Assembly (NCBI RefSeq): GCF_001905905.1
Contig: NZ_LIVT01000001.1
Coordinates: 1,238,852-1,302,851, forward strand
Direction of reading: 5' to 3'
From: Streptomyces sp. CB02366
GTDB taxonomy: Bacteria; Actinomycetota; Actinomycetes; Streptomycetales; Streptomycetaceae
Length of the DNA: 64,000 nucleotides
Part shown: positions 46,907-55,994 of the stretch, piece by piece
How the letters are laid out: each line of letters begins with the position of its first letter
Position numbering within the stretch: position 1 is the first letter of the stretch
The notes under the pieces: generated by a model
The model's database searches: none
Told to the model about the DNA's origin: nothing
Seen by the model: the letters and a program-made list of their open reading frames with translations, nothing else
Program-made: the position numbers and the translations under genes

Positions 46907-47406
46907 GTGGCCGCGCCTCCCACCACGTCCTCGGCCAGAGCGGCGGCCTCGGCACTCAGTGTCAAAGCCAGCGCCCCCGGCCCCGGGGCCGGCGCCTCCA
47001 CCCGGACCCGCCACATGTCGCCCGCCCGCGCCACCTCCACCCGGGCCCCGTGGGGCGCGGCATCACGCGCAGCCCCCAACACCGCCGCCTCCGGTTCCGA
47101 ACGGGCCGCGGCTCGCGCTCCCGCCCTCGCCGCGTCCACGCACCGGATCTGGTCGGAGGCCGCCACGAGCCCCCAGAGCAGCGCCAGGGCGAAGGTCACC
47201 AGCACCGGGATCACCACGGCCGCCTCCGCCGTCACCGCCCCCCGGTCCCCGCCGCCGCTCCGGAGCCGACCCAGGGGCCCGCCCCCGGAGGCGGCCGGGA
47301 GAAAGTCCCGGAAGAGAATCCGGCCCCGGTACCGGAAGGGAAACCGCCGCGTCCCTCCGGGCGAAGTCGCCGTGCAGGAACCCGAACGGATCTCAGAACT
47401 TCGCAT
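46903..47406 (-). CDS. TadE-family pseudopilin
   Basis: A 167-residue protein. After about 50 basic residues comes DRGAVTAEAAVVIPVLVTFALALLWGLVAASD, the TadE-type prepilin helix with the conserved Glu at position 5 after the Gly. It would be cleaved by a prepilin peptidase and join the pilus. It overlaps the preceding pilin gene by 14 bases. Part of the Tad operon. Confidence 0.88.
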   Translation of the reverse strand: MRSSEIRSGSCTATSPGGTRRFPFRYRGRILFRDFLPAASGGGPLGRLRSGGGDRGAVTAEAAVVIPVLVTFALALLWGLVAASDQIRCVDAARAGARAAARSEPEAAVLGAARDAAPHGARVEVARAGDMWRVRVEAPAPGPGALALTLSAEAAALAEDVVGGAAT

Positions 47407-47659
47407 CGAGCGCGTCCTCGACCAGGGACTGCAATGCCGACAGCACCGGCCCGCTGTTCACCACCTTGTAGAGCACCGCCGCGAACGCGCACGCCGCGAT
47501 GGTTCCCACCGCGTACTCGGAGGTGGTCATCCCCCGATCGGACCGGCCGAGCCGGCCCGCCCACCGCTCGGACCACCTCGCCGAGCAGTTCTGCGTACCT
47601 GTGAACAACCGCCCCCGGCACAGTGCGTTGACGGCCAGGCCCCAGAACGTCGTTTTCAT
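47393..47659 (-). CDS. DUF4244 Flp-like pilin
   Basis: An 88-residue prepilin: a charged leader (about 1-43), then RGMTTSEYAVGTIAACAFAA with the G/MTTxEYA processing site and Glu+5-like residue, and a helix ending ALDAKF. It is the probable major Flp pilin. ATG 47659 has GGGGGA 4 bases upstream. It comes directly after tadC with a 153-bp gap. Confidence 0.92.
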   Translation of the reverse strand: MKTTFWGLAVNALCRGRLFTGTQNCSARWSERWAGRLGRSDRGMTTSEYAVGTIAACAFAAVLYKVVNSGPVLSALQSLVEDALDAKF

Positions 47660-47812
47660 TTCGTCCCCCGATGAGCATCGATGATGAGCAGGCGTCCGAA
47701 CGGAACGCCCCGTGAGTGGCACGGAGAATCCGTGAGAGTGACGGAACTCCGGTGTTCGGCAATCGAAGTGAAGAGCGGAGAGGGCTCCGCCCGCCGTGGA
47801 CCGCGTACGGCC

Positions 47813-48661
47813 TCACCGACCCGGGCCATCACCCGAGAGCAGGCCGCCGGCCAGGCCGATGATCACCGGTGCCACCCCGACCGTCAGGAAGGCGGGGAGG
47901 AAGCAGAGACCGACCGGAGCGGTGATCAGCACTCCGGCTCGTTGCGCCCGCGCGACCGCCGCGGCGGATCGCTCGGCGCGCATCGACTCGGCGAGCCTGG
48001 CGACCGGCTCCGCGGCCGGAGCGCCCGTCGACCCCGCCCGGTACAGACAGCGGGCCAGCGGGCCGGCACCCGGTATCTCCGCGAACCGCCCCCACGCCTC
48101 GGCCGGTTCGCCGCCGAGACGGATCTCGGCAGCCGTGCGGGCGAGCCCGTCACCGACCGGGCCCCCGATCGACGCGCCCACCTCCTCGGCCGCCTCGCCA
48201 GGACCGGCTCCGACCGCGATACAGGCGGCCAGAAGATCCGCGGCCAGGGGGAGCTGCCCGGCGATCACGGCCCGGTCCGGACCGGTGCCCTCCGCACCGC
48301 GCCCGAGCCGGGTCCGCTGCCACCGCCACGCCCCGTACGCGGCAACCGAACCAGCGACGCATCCCAGCACACCGCCGACCAGAATCCATCCGGTCAACCA
48401 GGCCCCCGCCGGAACCGCCCACCGCCGGGCCGGGCCCGACGCCCCCGGCCCACCGGTCGGTCGGAGCCGTGCGGCCATCCTGGCCGCCCCCCGCCTGCCG
48501 GGATGCGCCACCACGGCCGCCCCCACCAGCAGGGCCCCCCGACCGCGAACCGCTCGCCTCCGGTACCGGGCAGCGGTCATCGCCGCCAGCTGCCCCGCCA
48601 GGCCCAGCAACGCCGCCGCCGTCCCCAGGCTGTGGAGAACTCCTCCGCCCGACGCGCTCAC
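47813..48661 (-). CDS. tadC: TadC-like type II secretion F protein
   Basis: A 282-residue membrane protein with the F domain (LPLAADLLAACIAVGAGPGEAAEEVGASIGGPV, then RLGGEPAEAWGRFAE). Hydrophobic segments lie near 12-30, 105-130 and the C-terminal 245-275. It forms the platform with TadB. GTG 48661 overlaps the TadB stop by four bases. Confidence 0.9.
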   Translation of the reverse strand: MSASGGGVLHSLGTAAALLGLAGQLAAMTAARYRRRAVRGRGALLVGAAVVAHPGRRGAARMAARLRPTGGPGASGPARRWAVPAGAWLTGWILVGGVLGCVAGSVAAYGAWRWQRTRLGRGAEGTGPDRAVIAGQLPLAADLLAACIAVGAGPGEAAEEVGASIGGPVGDGLARTAAEIRLGGEPAEAWGRFAEIPGAGPLARCLYRAGSTGAPAAEPVARLAESMRAERSAAAVARAQRAGVLITAPVGLCFLPAFLTVGVAPVIIGLAGGLLSGDGPGR

Positions 48662-49575
48662 GTCGCCTCCCCTCCGCGCACGATGCGGCAGGCCCAGTAC
48701 AGGCCGGCCGCCTCCAGCAAGGCGCCCACCGCCAGGCACGCCAGGCCCGCCGGGGTATGGAGCAGGACGCGCACGGGTTCGGCTCCGAGCGCCGCCCCGA
48801 GCCCCAGCCCCGCCACCGGGAGCAGCGCCAGGACCACGACGGTCGACCACGCGCCCGCCAACTGGGCGTGCAACTCCTCACGTCTGCGCCGCTCGCCCCG
48901 CAGCGCCGCCTCCAGCCGCTCCAACCCCGCCGCCAACCCGGCTCCGCCGTCGACGGCCACCCGCCAGCACGCGGCCATGCCGGAAAGCCCTCCCAGCCCC
49001 GGCCCCTCCGCCGCCTTCCGCAACGCGGCCGACACGTCGCCGCCGAACCGCGCCGCCGCCAGCACCTCGCCCTCCGCCTTCCCCAGTCGGCCACCGGAGC
49101 CGGCGGCCCCCGCGGGCGTGCCGTCCTCCGCCAAGCCCTCGCACAGCGCGATCAGCAACGCCTGCCCCGGCTCGCGGCCGGCGCGCAACTCTCCGACCAC
49201 GGCCCCGCACAACGCCGCCACCGCGGCCTCGCCCCGCTCCGCCTCCCGGGCTCCGGCCCGTCTCCGCAACCACCGGCGCACCAGCGGGACCGCCAAGCCT
49301 CCCGCGACCAACGGGAGCACCGAACTCCCCAGCACAGCGAGCAGCACGGCGGCCGGAACGCACCACCACTCCCGGCGCCCCCGGGCCGTCTCCGCCGTCT
49401 GCTCCCAGGCCCTGAGCAGCCGGGGCCACCGCCCCGCCGACCGCTGCGGGCGGGCATCCACGAACAGCACCCGCGCTCGCCTCGCCCCGGGATCCCGCAT
49501 CATCGCGAGCCAGGTCGCCGAACCGGCGCAGAGCGCCACCGCGTGGGCCGCGTACACGGACGTCGCCGCCGTCAC
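48658..49575 (-). CDS. tadB: TadB-like type II secretion F protein
   Basis: A 305-residue platform protein with an N-terminal membrane segment, a central cytoplasmic helical domain (GELRAGREPGQALLIALCEGLAEDG), a two-helix membrane unit around WCVPAAVLLAVLGSSVLPLVAGG and a C-terminal pair. GTG 49575 overlaps the TadA stop codon (GTGA), a sign of translational coupling. Confidence 0.9.
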   Translation of the reverse strand: MTAATSVYAAHAVALCAGSATWLAMMRDPGARRARVLFVDARPQRSAGRWPRLLRAWEQTAETARGRREWWCVPAAVLLAVLGSSVLPLVAGGLAVPLVRRWLRRRAGAREAERGEAAVAALCGAVVGELRAGREPGQALLIALCEGLAEDGTPAGAAGSGGRLGKAEGEVLAAARFGGDVSAALRKAAEGPGLGGLSGMAACWRVAVDGGAGLAAGLERLEAALRGERRRREELHAQLAGAWSTVVVLALLPVAGLGLGAALGAEPVRVLLHTPAGLACLAVGALLEAAGLYWACRIVRGGEAT

Positions 49576-50720
49576 AGCGCACCCCCGATCAGCGTCCGCA
49601 GCCGTTCCCAGCCCCGCTCCGGCACGAAGCCGCCGGCTCCCCAGGTCAGGGCCGGAACGGTGAAGGCCAGCCCCGCCGCGTCCCGCTCCACCACGTGCAC
49701 CTCGGCGACCCGCCGCTGCCCCGCCCGGTCCCGCACGAGATGCACGACCACCGAGAGAGCCGCCGCCAACTGGCTGTGCAGCGCGGCCCGGTCGAGACCG
49801 GCCGCAGTGCCCAGCGCCTCCAGCCGGGCCGGGACATGCTCCGCCGCGTTCGCGTGGACGGTGCCACACCCTCCTTCGTGCCCCGTGTTCAACGCGGCCA
49901 GCAATTCCGTGACTTCGGCGCCGCGCACCTCTCCGACCACCAGGCGGTCGGGCCGCATGCGCAGCGCCTGCCGCACCAGGTCCCGCAGCGTCACCCGGCC
50001 CGCGCCCTCCTGGTTGGCCGGGCGGGATTCCAGACGGACCACGTGCGGGTGGTCGGGCCGGAGTTCGGCGGAGTCCTCGGCGAGCACGATCCTTTCGTTC
50101 CCACCGACCGCGCCGAGCAGACTGGCGAGAAGCGTCGTCTTGCCCGCCCCCGTGCCGCCGCTGATCACATAGGAGATTCGCGCTTCCACGAGTGCTCGCA
50201 GAATCCGGTCGCCACCCGGCGGTACCGTGCCCGCCTCCACCAGTTCCGTGAGCGAGAAGGCCCTCGGCCGCACCACACGCAGGGAGAGGCAGGCCGAGCC
50301 GACGGAGACCGGGGGCAGCACGGCGTGCATCCGGGTGCCGTCGGGCAGCCGTGCGTCCACCCAGGGCCGCGCGTCGTCCAATCGCCTGCCCGCCACCGCG
50401 GCAAGACGTTGGGCCAGTCTCCGGACCGCCGCCGCGTCCGAAAAGGCGACGCTCGTCAGCTGAAGGCCTCTGCCCCGGTCCACCCACACCCGGTCCGGTG
50501 CCGACACCAGCACGTCCGTCACTTCGGGGTCCGCGAGCAACGGCTCCAGCACTCCCGTTCCCACGAGCTCGCCGCGCAACTCCGCCGCGGCTCCGAGCAC
50601 CTCGGCATCTCCCAGCAGCCGCCCCTGGGCCCGTAGGGCGGCGGCCACCCCGGCCGGGGTCGGGGCGGTGCCGCTGCGAGCCAGCCGCTGGCGCACGGCG
50701 TCGAGCAGTTCGTCCGTCAT
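49572..50720 (-). CDS. tadA: TadA/CpaF pilus assembly ATPase
   Basis: A 382-residue secretion ATPase powering Flp pilus assembly. Walker A is GGTGAGKTT, followed by the Asp box LAEDSAELRPDHP, the Walker B-like segment MRPDRLVVGEVRGAE and the His box GHEGGCGTVHAN. Start ATG 50720 overlaps the stop of the CpaE-like gene. The N-terminal domain is short, as in actinobacterial versions. Confidence 0.96.
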   Translation of the reverse strand: MTDELLDAVRQRLARSGTAPTPAGVAAALRAQGRLLGDAEVLGAAAELRGELVGTGVLEPLLADPEVTDVLVSAPDRVWVDRGRGLQLTSVAFSDAAAVRRLAQRLAAVAGRRLDDARPWVDARLPDGTRMHAVLPPVSVGSACLSLRVVRPRAFSLTELVEAGTVPPGGDRILRALVEARISYVISGGTGAGKTTLLASLLGAVGGNERIVLAEDSAELRPDHPHVVRLESRPANQEGAGRVTLRDLVRQALRMRPDRLVVGEVRGAEVTELLAALNTGHEGGCGTVHANAAEHVPARLEALGTAAGLDRAALHSQLAAALSVVVHLVRDRAGQRRVAEVHVVERDAAGLAFTVPALTWGAGGFVPERGWERLRTLIGGAL

Positions 50721-51853
50721 GACGTCGCTCCCCCGGGCGAGCCGACAAGGGAACTGGTACCGGCGGTTGCCTCCGCCTGCGTCCAGAAGGCCGAGCAGAA
50801 CCGGGCCAGAGGTCCCCGCCCGCTGCCACCAGGTGGGGTGCCGTCGTCCTGGGAGACCAGAAGGCACGGCTCCCGAGGAAGCTCGCCGACGAGCGGGAGG
50901 CCGATGGCCTGGGCGACCCACTGCCCGTCCAACCCCGCCGCGTACGGTCCCCGGGCAACCACTCGCAGGTCGTCCAGCACCATGCGGGTCGTGGCCGCGA
51001 CGCGTTGGGCGGCGGCGACCGCGCGCAGTTCACCCGGTACCACGAGCAGACCGAGGTCGATCTGGGCCAAGGCTTCCGCGACTCCCCCGTCCACCCGGCG
51101 CGGGAGGTCCACCACCACGGCTCCGCCGAGTCGGCGCGCGGCGGCGAGCACCGCCCGCATCGCCTGCGGCGGGATCACCACCTCGTCGTCACGGCCCCAG
51201 CTCAGCACCCGCAGCCCGTGGAGCGCGGGCAGCGAGTCCTCCAGCGCACCCCCGCCGAGCCGTCCCTTCGATTGGGCGAAATCCGGCCACCGCATACCCT
51301 CGACGCGCTCACCGCCGAGCAGGACGTCGATGCCGCCGCCCAACGGGTCGGCGTCGATCAGCATCGTCCTCCGGCCGGACCTCGCGGCGCTCACGGCAAG
51401 GGCGCAGGCCAGCGTGGACGCGCCGGCTCCGCCCCGTCCGCCCATCACTCCCACGGTGAGCGCGGGCTTCTCCACGCCTTCGGCGGCGTTGGCGATCTGG
51501 TCGACGAGCCAGCCTTCGGAATCAGGCAGCCGCAGCACATATTCGGCCCCGATCTCCACCGCCCGCCGCCATACCTCCGGGTCGTCCTGGTCCCGCCCGA
51601 CCAGCATCACCCCCTTCCTGCGGCCGGCACTGCGGCACCGCGCGGCGGCATCGTCCCCGACCAGCACCATCGGAGCCCGCTCCCAGCCGCCCCGGCGCCC
51701 CGGCGGCCCGTGATGGACCTCCGGCTCGGCTCCGGCCGCCGCGCACAGCCGCAGCAGGTCGTCGAGCAGTTCCACGTCCTCCGTCACGATCAGCGGGCCT
51801 CCGCGCCGCCGCTCGGCGACCGCCGCTCCGTCTCCTACGAGGGATCCAGCCAC
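50717..51853 (-). CDS. ssd: CpaE-like septum-site-determining ATPase
   Basis: A 378-residue MinD/ParA-like protein at the head of the Tad operon. An N-terminal receiver-like domain without a conserved phosphoacceptor (LIVTEDVELLDDLLRLC) is followed by the deviant Walker A GVMGGRGGAGASTLAC, then DADPLGGGID and VVDLPRRVD. Mycobacterial homologues (Ssd) affect cell division, and CpaE localises pilus assembly. GTG 51853 is chosen with GGAG 4 bases before; an ATG at 51880 is in frame. The Lys of the Walker motif is replaced by Arg-Gly (GGRGGAGAST), so check nucleotide binding. Confidence 0.9.
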   Translation of the reverse strand: MAGSLVGDGAAVAERRRGGPLIVTEDVELLDDLLRLCAAAGAEPEVHHGPPGRRGGWERAPMVLVGDDAAARCRSAGRRKGVMLVGRDQDDPEVWRRAVEIGAEYVLRLPDSEGWLVDQIANAAEGVEKPALTVGVMGGRGGAGASTLACALAVSAARSGRRTMLIDADPLGGGIDVLLGGERVEGMRWPDFAQSKGRLGGGALEDSLPALHGLRVLSWGRDDEVVIPPQAMRAVLAAARRLGGAVVVDLPRRVDGGVAEALAQIDLGLLVVPGELRAVAAAQRVAATTRMVLDDLRVVARGPYAAGLDGQWVAQAIGLPLVGELPREPCLLVSQDDGTPPGGSGRGPLARFCSAFWTQAEATAGTSSLVGSPGGATS

Positions 51854-52353
51854 GATCTCCGCCCCTTCCCACTGCCCCATCAGTGCGGTTCGCGGTGTTC
51901 TCGGAGCGTTTCCGAGGTGCGCGTTCCGGCACCCGCGGACTTCGCGGGTGGAATCAACGTGGGGCACGACGGAAAAAGATGTGGATCTTGATGGAAAACT
52001 GTGGACAACCCCGGGCTTGTGAATAACTCCGTAACCCGAACCAGCGACTTCCGCAGCGCATCAGTTCAGCTACACACTGTGACGAGACGAGTCGCACGGC
52101 ACCCGACTCGCACGAACAGGCCTATGACGGCCGGAAGGGAGATCGAGGTGGTTTCCGCCCCCTGAAACGCGTCCGGACATGCGACGACCCCCGCCGGGGG
52201 GGAGAGCGGGGGTCGTCCCCACGGCCGACTCGGGGGGGGAGGAGTCGGGCCGGGTTAGACACGGTCGCGAACGATCCGTGACTTCCATGGTGTACCCGAG
52301 GCCCTTCTCAGGCAAACCCACGCGCCGGAGTTTACGCCGAATGGTGGGCCCCT
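51854..52353. other. intergenic between Tad operon and HAD gene
   Basis: A 500-bp gap with no gene. It includes an A/T-richer patch around 51960-52030 (probable Tad operon promoter) and the twin hairpins at 52184-52248 in the leader of the rightward gene. Confidence 0.5.
52184..52248 (+). promoter_or_regulatory. twin hairpins with G-run loops
   Basis: Two consecutive inverted repeats: ACGACCCCCGC/GCGGGGGTCGT (arms 52184-52194 and 52206-52216) and CCGACTC/GAGTCGG (52225-52231 and 52242-52248). Both have loops containing runs of about eight G residues. They lie 105-170 bp upstream of the HAD gene and could act as attenuator or G-quadruplex elements. Confidence 0.55.
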
Positions 52354-53199
52354 ATGCTCAGCGTTGTGGAAAACTGCTTCTCGCCGCGCACAGCAGCCTT
52401 CTTTGACCTGGACAAGACGGTCATTGCGAAGTCTTCGACGCTGACCTTCAGCAAGTCCTTCTACCAAGGCGGCCTGATCAACCGCCGCGCCGTACTACGT
52501 ACCGCGTACACCCAGTTCGTGTTCATGGCCGGGGGCGCCGACCACGAGCAGATGGAGAAGATGCGCGCCTACCTCTCCGCCCTCTGCAAAGGGTGGAATG
52601 TCCAGCAGGTCAGGGAGATCGTCGCCGAGACCCTGCACGACCTGATCGACCCGATCATCTACGACGAGGCCGCCACCCTCATCGAGGAACACCACACGGC
52701 GGGGCGCGACGTGGTGATCGTCTCGACCTCGGGCGCCGAAGTCGTGGAACCCATCGGCGAACTGCTCGGAGCGGACCGCGTCGTCGCCACCCGCATGGTC
52801 GTCGGCGACGACGGCTGCTTCACGGGCGAGATCGAGTATTACGCCTACGGACCGACCAAGGCCGAGGCCGTGAGGGCCCTCGCGGAATCGGAGGGGTACG
52901 ACCTTTCGCGCTGTTACGCCTACAGCGACTCGGCGACCGACGTGCCGATGCTGGAGTCGGTCGGCCACCCGCACGCGGTCAACCCCGACCGCGCCTTGCG
53001 CCGCGAAGCGACCCTTCGCGAGTGGCCGATTCTCGTCTTCGACCGCCCGGTTCGTCTCAAGCAGCGCCTGCCCGCTTTCTCCATGCCGCCCCGGCCCGCC
53101 CTCGTGGCGGCGGCAGCGGTGGGCGCGGCAGCGGTCACCGCCGGACTGGTCTGGTATGCCAGCCGTCGGCGCGCCATCACCTCCGCAGTGCCCGGATAG
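52354..53199 (+). CDS. HAD-IB family phosphatase with C-terminal membrane helix
   Basis: A 281-residue HAD-IB phosphatase. Motif I FFDLDKTVI (D18, D20), a helical cap with IDPIIYDEA, motif II IVSTSGAEV, motif III Lys in GPTKAEAV, and motif IV AYSDSATDVPML are all present. The C-terminal segment ALVAAAAVGAAAVTAGLVWY is a membrane anchor, so it works at the membrane. Relatives act on phosphoserine or lipid-type substrates. From memory, the S. coelicolor homologue in this place is annotated as differentiation-related. ATG 52354 lacks a convincing ribosome site. Confidence 0.93.
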   Translation: MLSVVENCFSPRTAAFFDLDKTVIAKSSTLTFSKSFYQGGLINRRAVLRTAYTQFVFMAGGADHEQMEKMRAYLSALCKGWNVQQVREIVAETLHDLIDPIIYDEAATLIEEHHTAGRDVVIVSTSGAEVVEPIGELLGADRVVATRMVVGDDGCFTGEIEYYAYGPTKAEAVRALAESEGYDLSRCYAYSDSATDVPMLESVGHPHAVNPDRALRREATLREWPILVFDRPVRLKQRLPAFSMPPRPALVAAAAVGAAAVTAGLVWYASRRRAITSAVPG

Positions 53200-53560
53200 G
53201 CACGACGAGACGGAGCCGGATACAGCGAGGCGGGGTGGGAGCGGCGGGGACGGCAGGAAGCCCGTCCCGCGTCGGCCCCCAGTCCGATTCGCCCTTGATT
53301 GAGCATAAAAGTAAAGAAGTGTGGGCAGGGGTTTCCCTCCCCGGTGTCCTGGAGTACAAAGGAGCTAACGGCCCGCGAGACCAAGGACGTCCGTGAGGAT
53401 GACCTGCTACGCATGACGGCCCCCCGGACCGCGCACGAAAGCCGAGCACCCACGCGACGTCGACCCGTCGATTACGGGCCAGCCACACCAGGTGACGGGC
53501 AAAGCACCCGACCTGATGGGCGAACTCACGAGGACGCTTGGTAACTCGGCAGACGTGCCA

Positions 53561-53589
53561 GCGGCGGTACCGGAGTCCGGTACCGCCGC
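53561..53589. terminator. 29-bp perfect palindrome, possible terminator
   Basis: Two 14-bp arms (53561-53574 and 53576-53589), GCGGCGGTACCGGA and its complement, flank a single G. The position 360 bp past the HAD stop and the single-base centre suggest either a bidirectional terminator/cruciform or a dimeric regulator site. Confidence 0.5.
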
Positions 53590-53904
53590 AACTCCATCCG
53601 CCGCCCCAGCCCGGCTCCGCCCTCCTTCGGCCGACCCGCCGGCCAGGCGACCCGGGCCATCACGCCTCGCGACCGACCTCACCATTCGGCCTCACCGCTC
53701 GACCTCGCACTGGGCCTCCACGACTGCTCGGCCTCCACGGCAGTGGGCTACTCGGCCTTTACGGCAGTCGATCTCAGCGATCGGCCTCTCGCGCACCCCG
53801 CCCGGCGCCCGCCCCCGGAAACAGCCTCACCGACTCCCACCGCCCAGCGGCCCCGCAAAAGGCGCACGCCCCGGGAGGCCCCGCGGGAAAGCCCCCCAAG
53901 GGAG

Positions 53905-53958
53905 GGCACCGCGGGAAGGCGCGCACCTCCTGGGAGGCACCGCGGGAAGGCGCGCACC
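53905..53958. repeat. 31-bp direct repeat, two copies
   Basis: The 23-bp block starting GGCACCGCGGGAAGGC occurs at 53905-53927 and 53936-53958. Related degenerate copies lie just upstream. Confidence 0.85.
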
Positions 53959-54071
53959 ATCAAGGGGCCTGTCGGGAGGACACACGCCCGGGAGGGAGCA
54001 CCCGTCCCGCGAGAAGCACGCCGCGGCCGAGGGCACCGCACCTTCACGGCGACGCGGGGCCTTCAAGCAGG

Positions 54072-54896
54072 TCAGGCAGCGCCGCGCTGCAGCGCCTCGC
54101 AGACCGCGGTGGACTCGCGCACGCCCAACTCGACCGAACGCCCGCAGTGGGCGATCCAGGAGGCCATGCCCTCCGGCGTCCCGGCCGTGTAACCCTCGAA
54201 CGCCGCCACATAGGCCGCCCGGCCCTGTTCCGCGTGGCCCACCTCGGCCGGGCAGATCGACTTGGGGTCCAGACCGCTGCCGATCAGCACGATGCGCTCG
54301 GCCGTCCGGGCCACCAGGCCGTTGTGCGAGCCGAAGGGGCGCAGCGCCAGCAGTTCGCCGTGCACCACGGCGGCCGTGACCAGGGCAGGGGCACTGCCAC
54401 CCGCGATGATCAGCCGCGAGAGCCCTTCGAGTCGCCCGGCGACCTCCTCGGCCCCCGGGAGCGGCGCCTCGATCAACGGCTCGTCGACCGGTTCGCCCGC
54501 CAGCCGAGGACGCCCCACCGCCTCGTCGGGGGTCGCCCCGCCCGCCGCCACCAGATGCAGCCGGGCCAGCACGCGCAGCGGGGACTGCCGCCAGATGGAG
54601 AGGAGTTGACCCGCCTCCGCGGTGAGCCGCAGGGCGGCGCCGACCACCCTCGCCTCGGCCTCGCCGCTGAAATCGGTTCGACGACGGACCTCTTCGAGGT
54701 TCCAGTCGGCGCCGGCCAGCGCGGCCGAACCGCGAGAACCCCGCAGTGCGGCCTCGGCCGTGACCTCGTTGCTGCGGCGGCGCATGACGCGATGGCCGTA
54801 GACCCGGTCGACGGACTTGCGCACGGAGTCCACGGCGTCGGGCACGCCGGGCAGGGAACCGAGCGCGGCAAGCGGGTCTGAGGCAGTCGTACTCAT
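54072..54896 (-). CDS. Fic-like protein with altered catalytic motif
   Basis: A 274-residue protein whose C-terminal half has the Fic/DOC fold pattern. The usual HPFxxGNGRxxR core is here LRPFGSHNGLVARTAER, so the catalytic His is Arg and one Gly is His, but the terminal Arg is kept. It is therefore predicted to be inactive as an AMP-transferase or to act differently. The N-terminal half is helical (VRKSVDRVYGHRVMRRRSNEV). ATG 54896 is used; no good ribosome site was seen. It is divergent from the ATPase gene, 102 bp away. Annotated in relatives as oxidoreductase, from memory, which the sequence does not support. Confidence 0.8.
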   Translation of the reverse strand: MSTTASDPLAALGSLPGVPDAVDSVRKSVDRVYGHRVMRRRSNEVTAEAALRGSRGSAALAGADWNLEEVRRRTDFSGEAEARVVGAALRLTAEAGQLLSIWRQSPLRVLARLHLVAAGGATPDEAVGRPRLAGEPVDEPLIEAPLPGAEEVAGRLEGLSRLIIAGGSAPALVTAAVVHGELLALRPFGSHNGLVARTAERIVLIGSGLDPKSICPAEVGHAEQGRAAYVAAFEGYTAGTPEGMASWIAHCGRSVELGVRESTAVCEALQRGAA

Positions 54897-54998
54897 AAGG
54901 AGCGAGGCTACGCGCCCGCCCCGTCCGGATGACGCCCAAGTGGTCTTCTTCACGAACGGTGACAGCACAACGCGACGGAGCCACTACCCTAGGTGAAC

Positions 54999-55994
54999 AT
55001 GAAGATCGCTTTCGTCGGGAAGGGCGGCAGCGGCAAGACCACGCTGTCCTCGCTCTTCATCCGCCACCTCGCCGCCAACGAAGCCCACGTGATCGCCGTG
55101 GACGCCGACATCAACCAACACCTGGGGGCCGCGCTCGGCCTGGACGACGTGGAGGCCGCCGCGCTTCCGGCCCTGGGCGCACACCTCCCCCTCATCAAGG
55201 ACTACCTGCGGGGCTCCAACCCCCGTATCGCCTCCGCCGAGACGATGATCAAGACGACGCCCCCCGGAGAGGGCTCCCGGCTGCTGCGGGTCCGCGAGGA
55301 CAACCCGATCTTCGATGCCTGCGCGCGCACCGTACGGCTCGACGACGGGGACGTCCGGCTGATGGCCACGGGCCCCTTCACGGAGTCCGACCTCGGGGTG
55401 GCCTGCTACCACTCCAAGGTCGGGGCTGTGGAGCTCTGCCTCAACCACCTGGTCGACGGCCCGGAGGAGTACGTGGTGGTCGACATGACGGCGGGCTCGG
55501 ACTCGTTCGCCTCGGGGATGTTCACGCGCTTCGACATGACGTTCCTGGTCGCGGAGCCGACCCGCAAGGGAGTCTCGGTCTACCGCCAGTACAAGGAGTA
55601 CGCACGCGACTTCGGCGTCGCCCTGAAGGTCGTCGGGAACAAGGTGCAGGGGCCGGACGACCTGGAGTTCCTGCGCGCGGAGGTCGGCGACGACCTGCTG
55701 ATCGGATTCGGTCACTCCGACTGGGTCCGAGCGATGGAGAAGGGGCGGCCGTCCAGGTTCGAACTGCTGGAGGCCGACAACCGGATGGTCCTGCAGACGT
55801 TGCAGGACACCGCCGAGGACTCCTACGAACTGCGCGACTGGGAGCGCTACACCCGCCAGATGGTGCACTTCCATCTGAAGAACGCCGAAAGCTGGGGCAA
55901 CGAGAAGACCGGCGCCGATCTGGCCGCCCAGGTAGACCCCGCCTTCGTCCTCGACGAGCGGCGCGCCGGAGCGGGAGCGGTCGCACCCGCCTGA
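54999..55994 (+). CDS. MinD/CooC-like ATPase
   Basis: A 331-residue ParA-superfamily ATPase. The deviant Walker A is FVGKGGSGKTTLSS at the N-terminus, followed by VIAVDADINQHLG (switch I) and EEYVVVDMTAGSDSF. The form GKGGSGKTT and the early residues match CooC-like nickel-insertion ATPases and MinD relatives. It may position a partner or load a metal; none is coded nearby. ATG 54999 is preferred over GTG 54993 because of the AGGTGA just upstream. It is divergent from the Fic-like gene and convergent with the deacetylase lipoprotein. Confidence 0.92.
   Translation: MKIAFVGKGGSGKTTLSSLFIRHLAANEAHVIAVDADINQHLGAALGLDDVEAAALPALGAHLPLIKDYLRGSNPRIASAETMIKTTPPGEGSRLLRVREDNPIFDACARTVRLDDGDVRLMATGPFTESDLGVACYHSKVGAVELCLNHLVDGPEEYVVVDMTAGSDSFASGMFTRFDMTFLVAEPTRKGVSVYRQYKEYARDFGVALKVVGNKVQGPDDLEFLRAEVGDDLLIGFGHSDWVRAMEKGRPSRFELLEADNRMVLQTLQDTAEDSYELRDWERYTRQMVHFHLKNAESWGNEKTGADLAAQVDPAFVLDERRAGAGAVAPA

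Larger units (their letters stand above)
53200..54071. other. long intergenic with repeats
   Basis: An 870-bp gap between convergent genes. No gene can be supported. Contains a perfect palindrome (53561-53589), reiterated CTCGGCC-type sequence at about 53640-53800, and a 31-bp direct repeat (53905-53958). Confidence 0.6.

Noticed and set aside
43109..47674. Very long plus-strand frame across helicase and Tad genes
   Set aside because: It runs through several real genes in both directions and shows Arg/Pro/Gly-rich composition typical of G+C shadow frames.
53299..53544. 81-residue plus-strand frame behind the HAD gene
   Set aside because: Start context is poor and the third positions are not G/C-biased; no motif was found.
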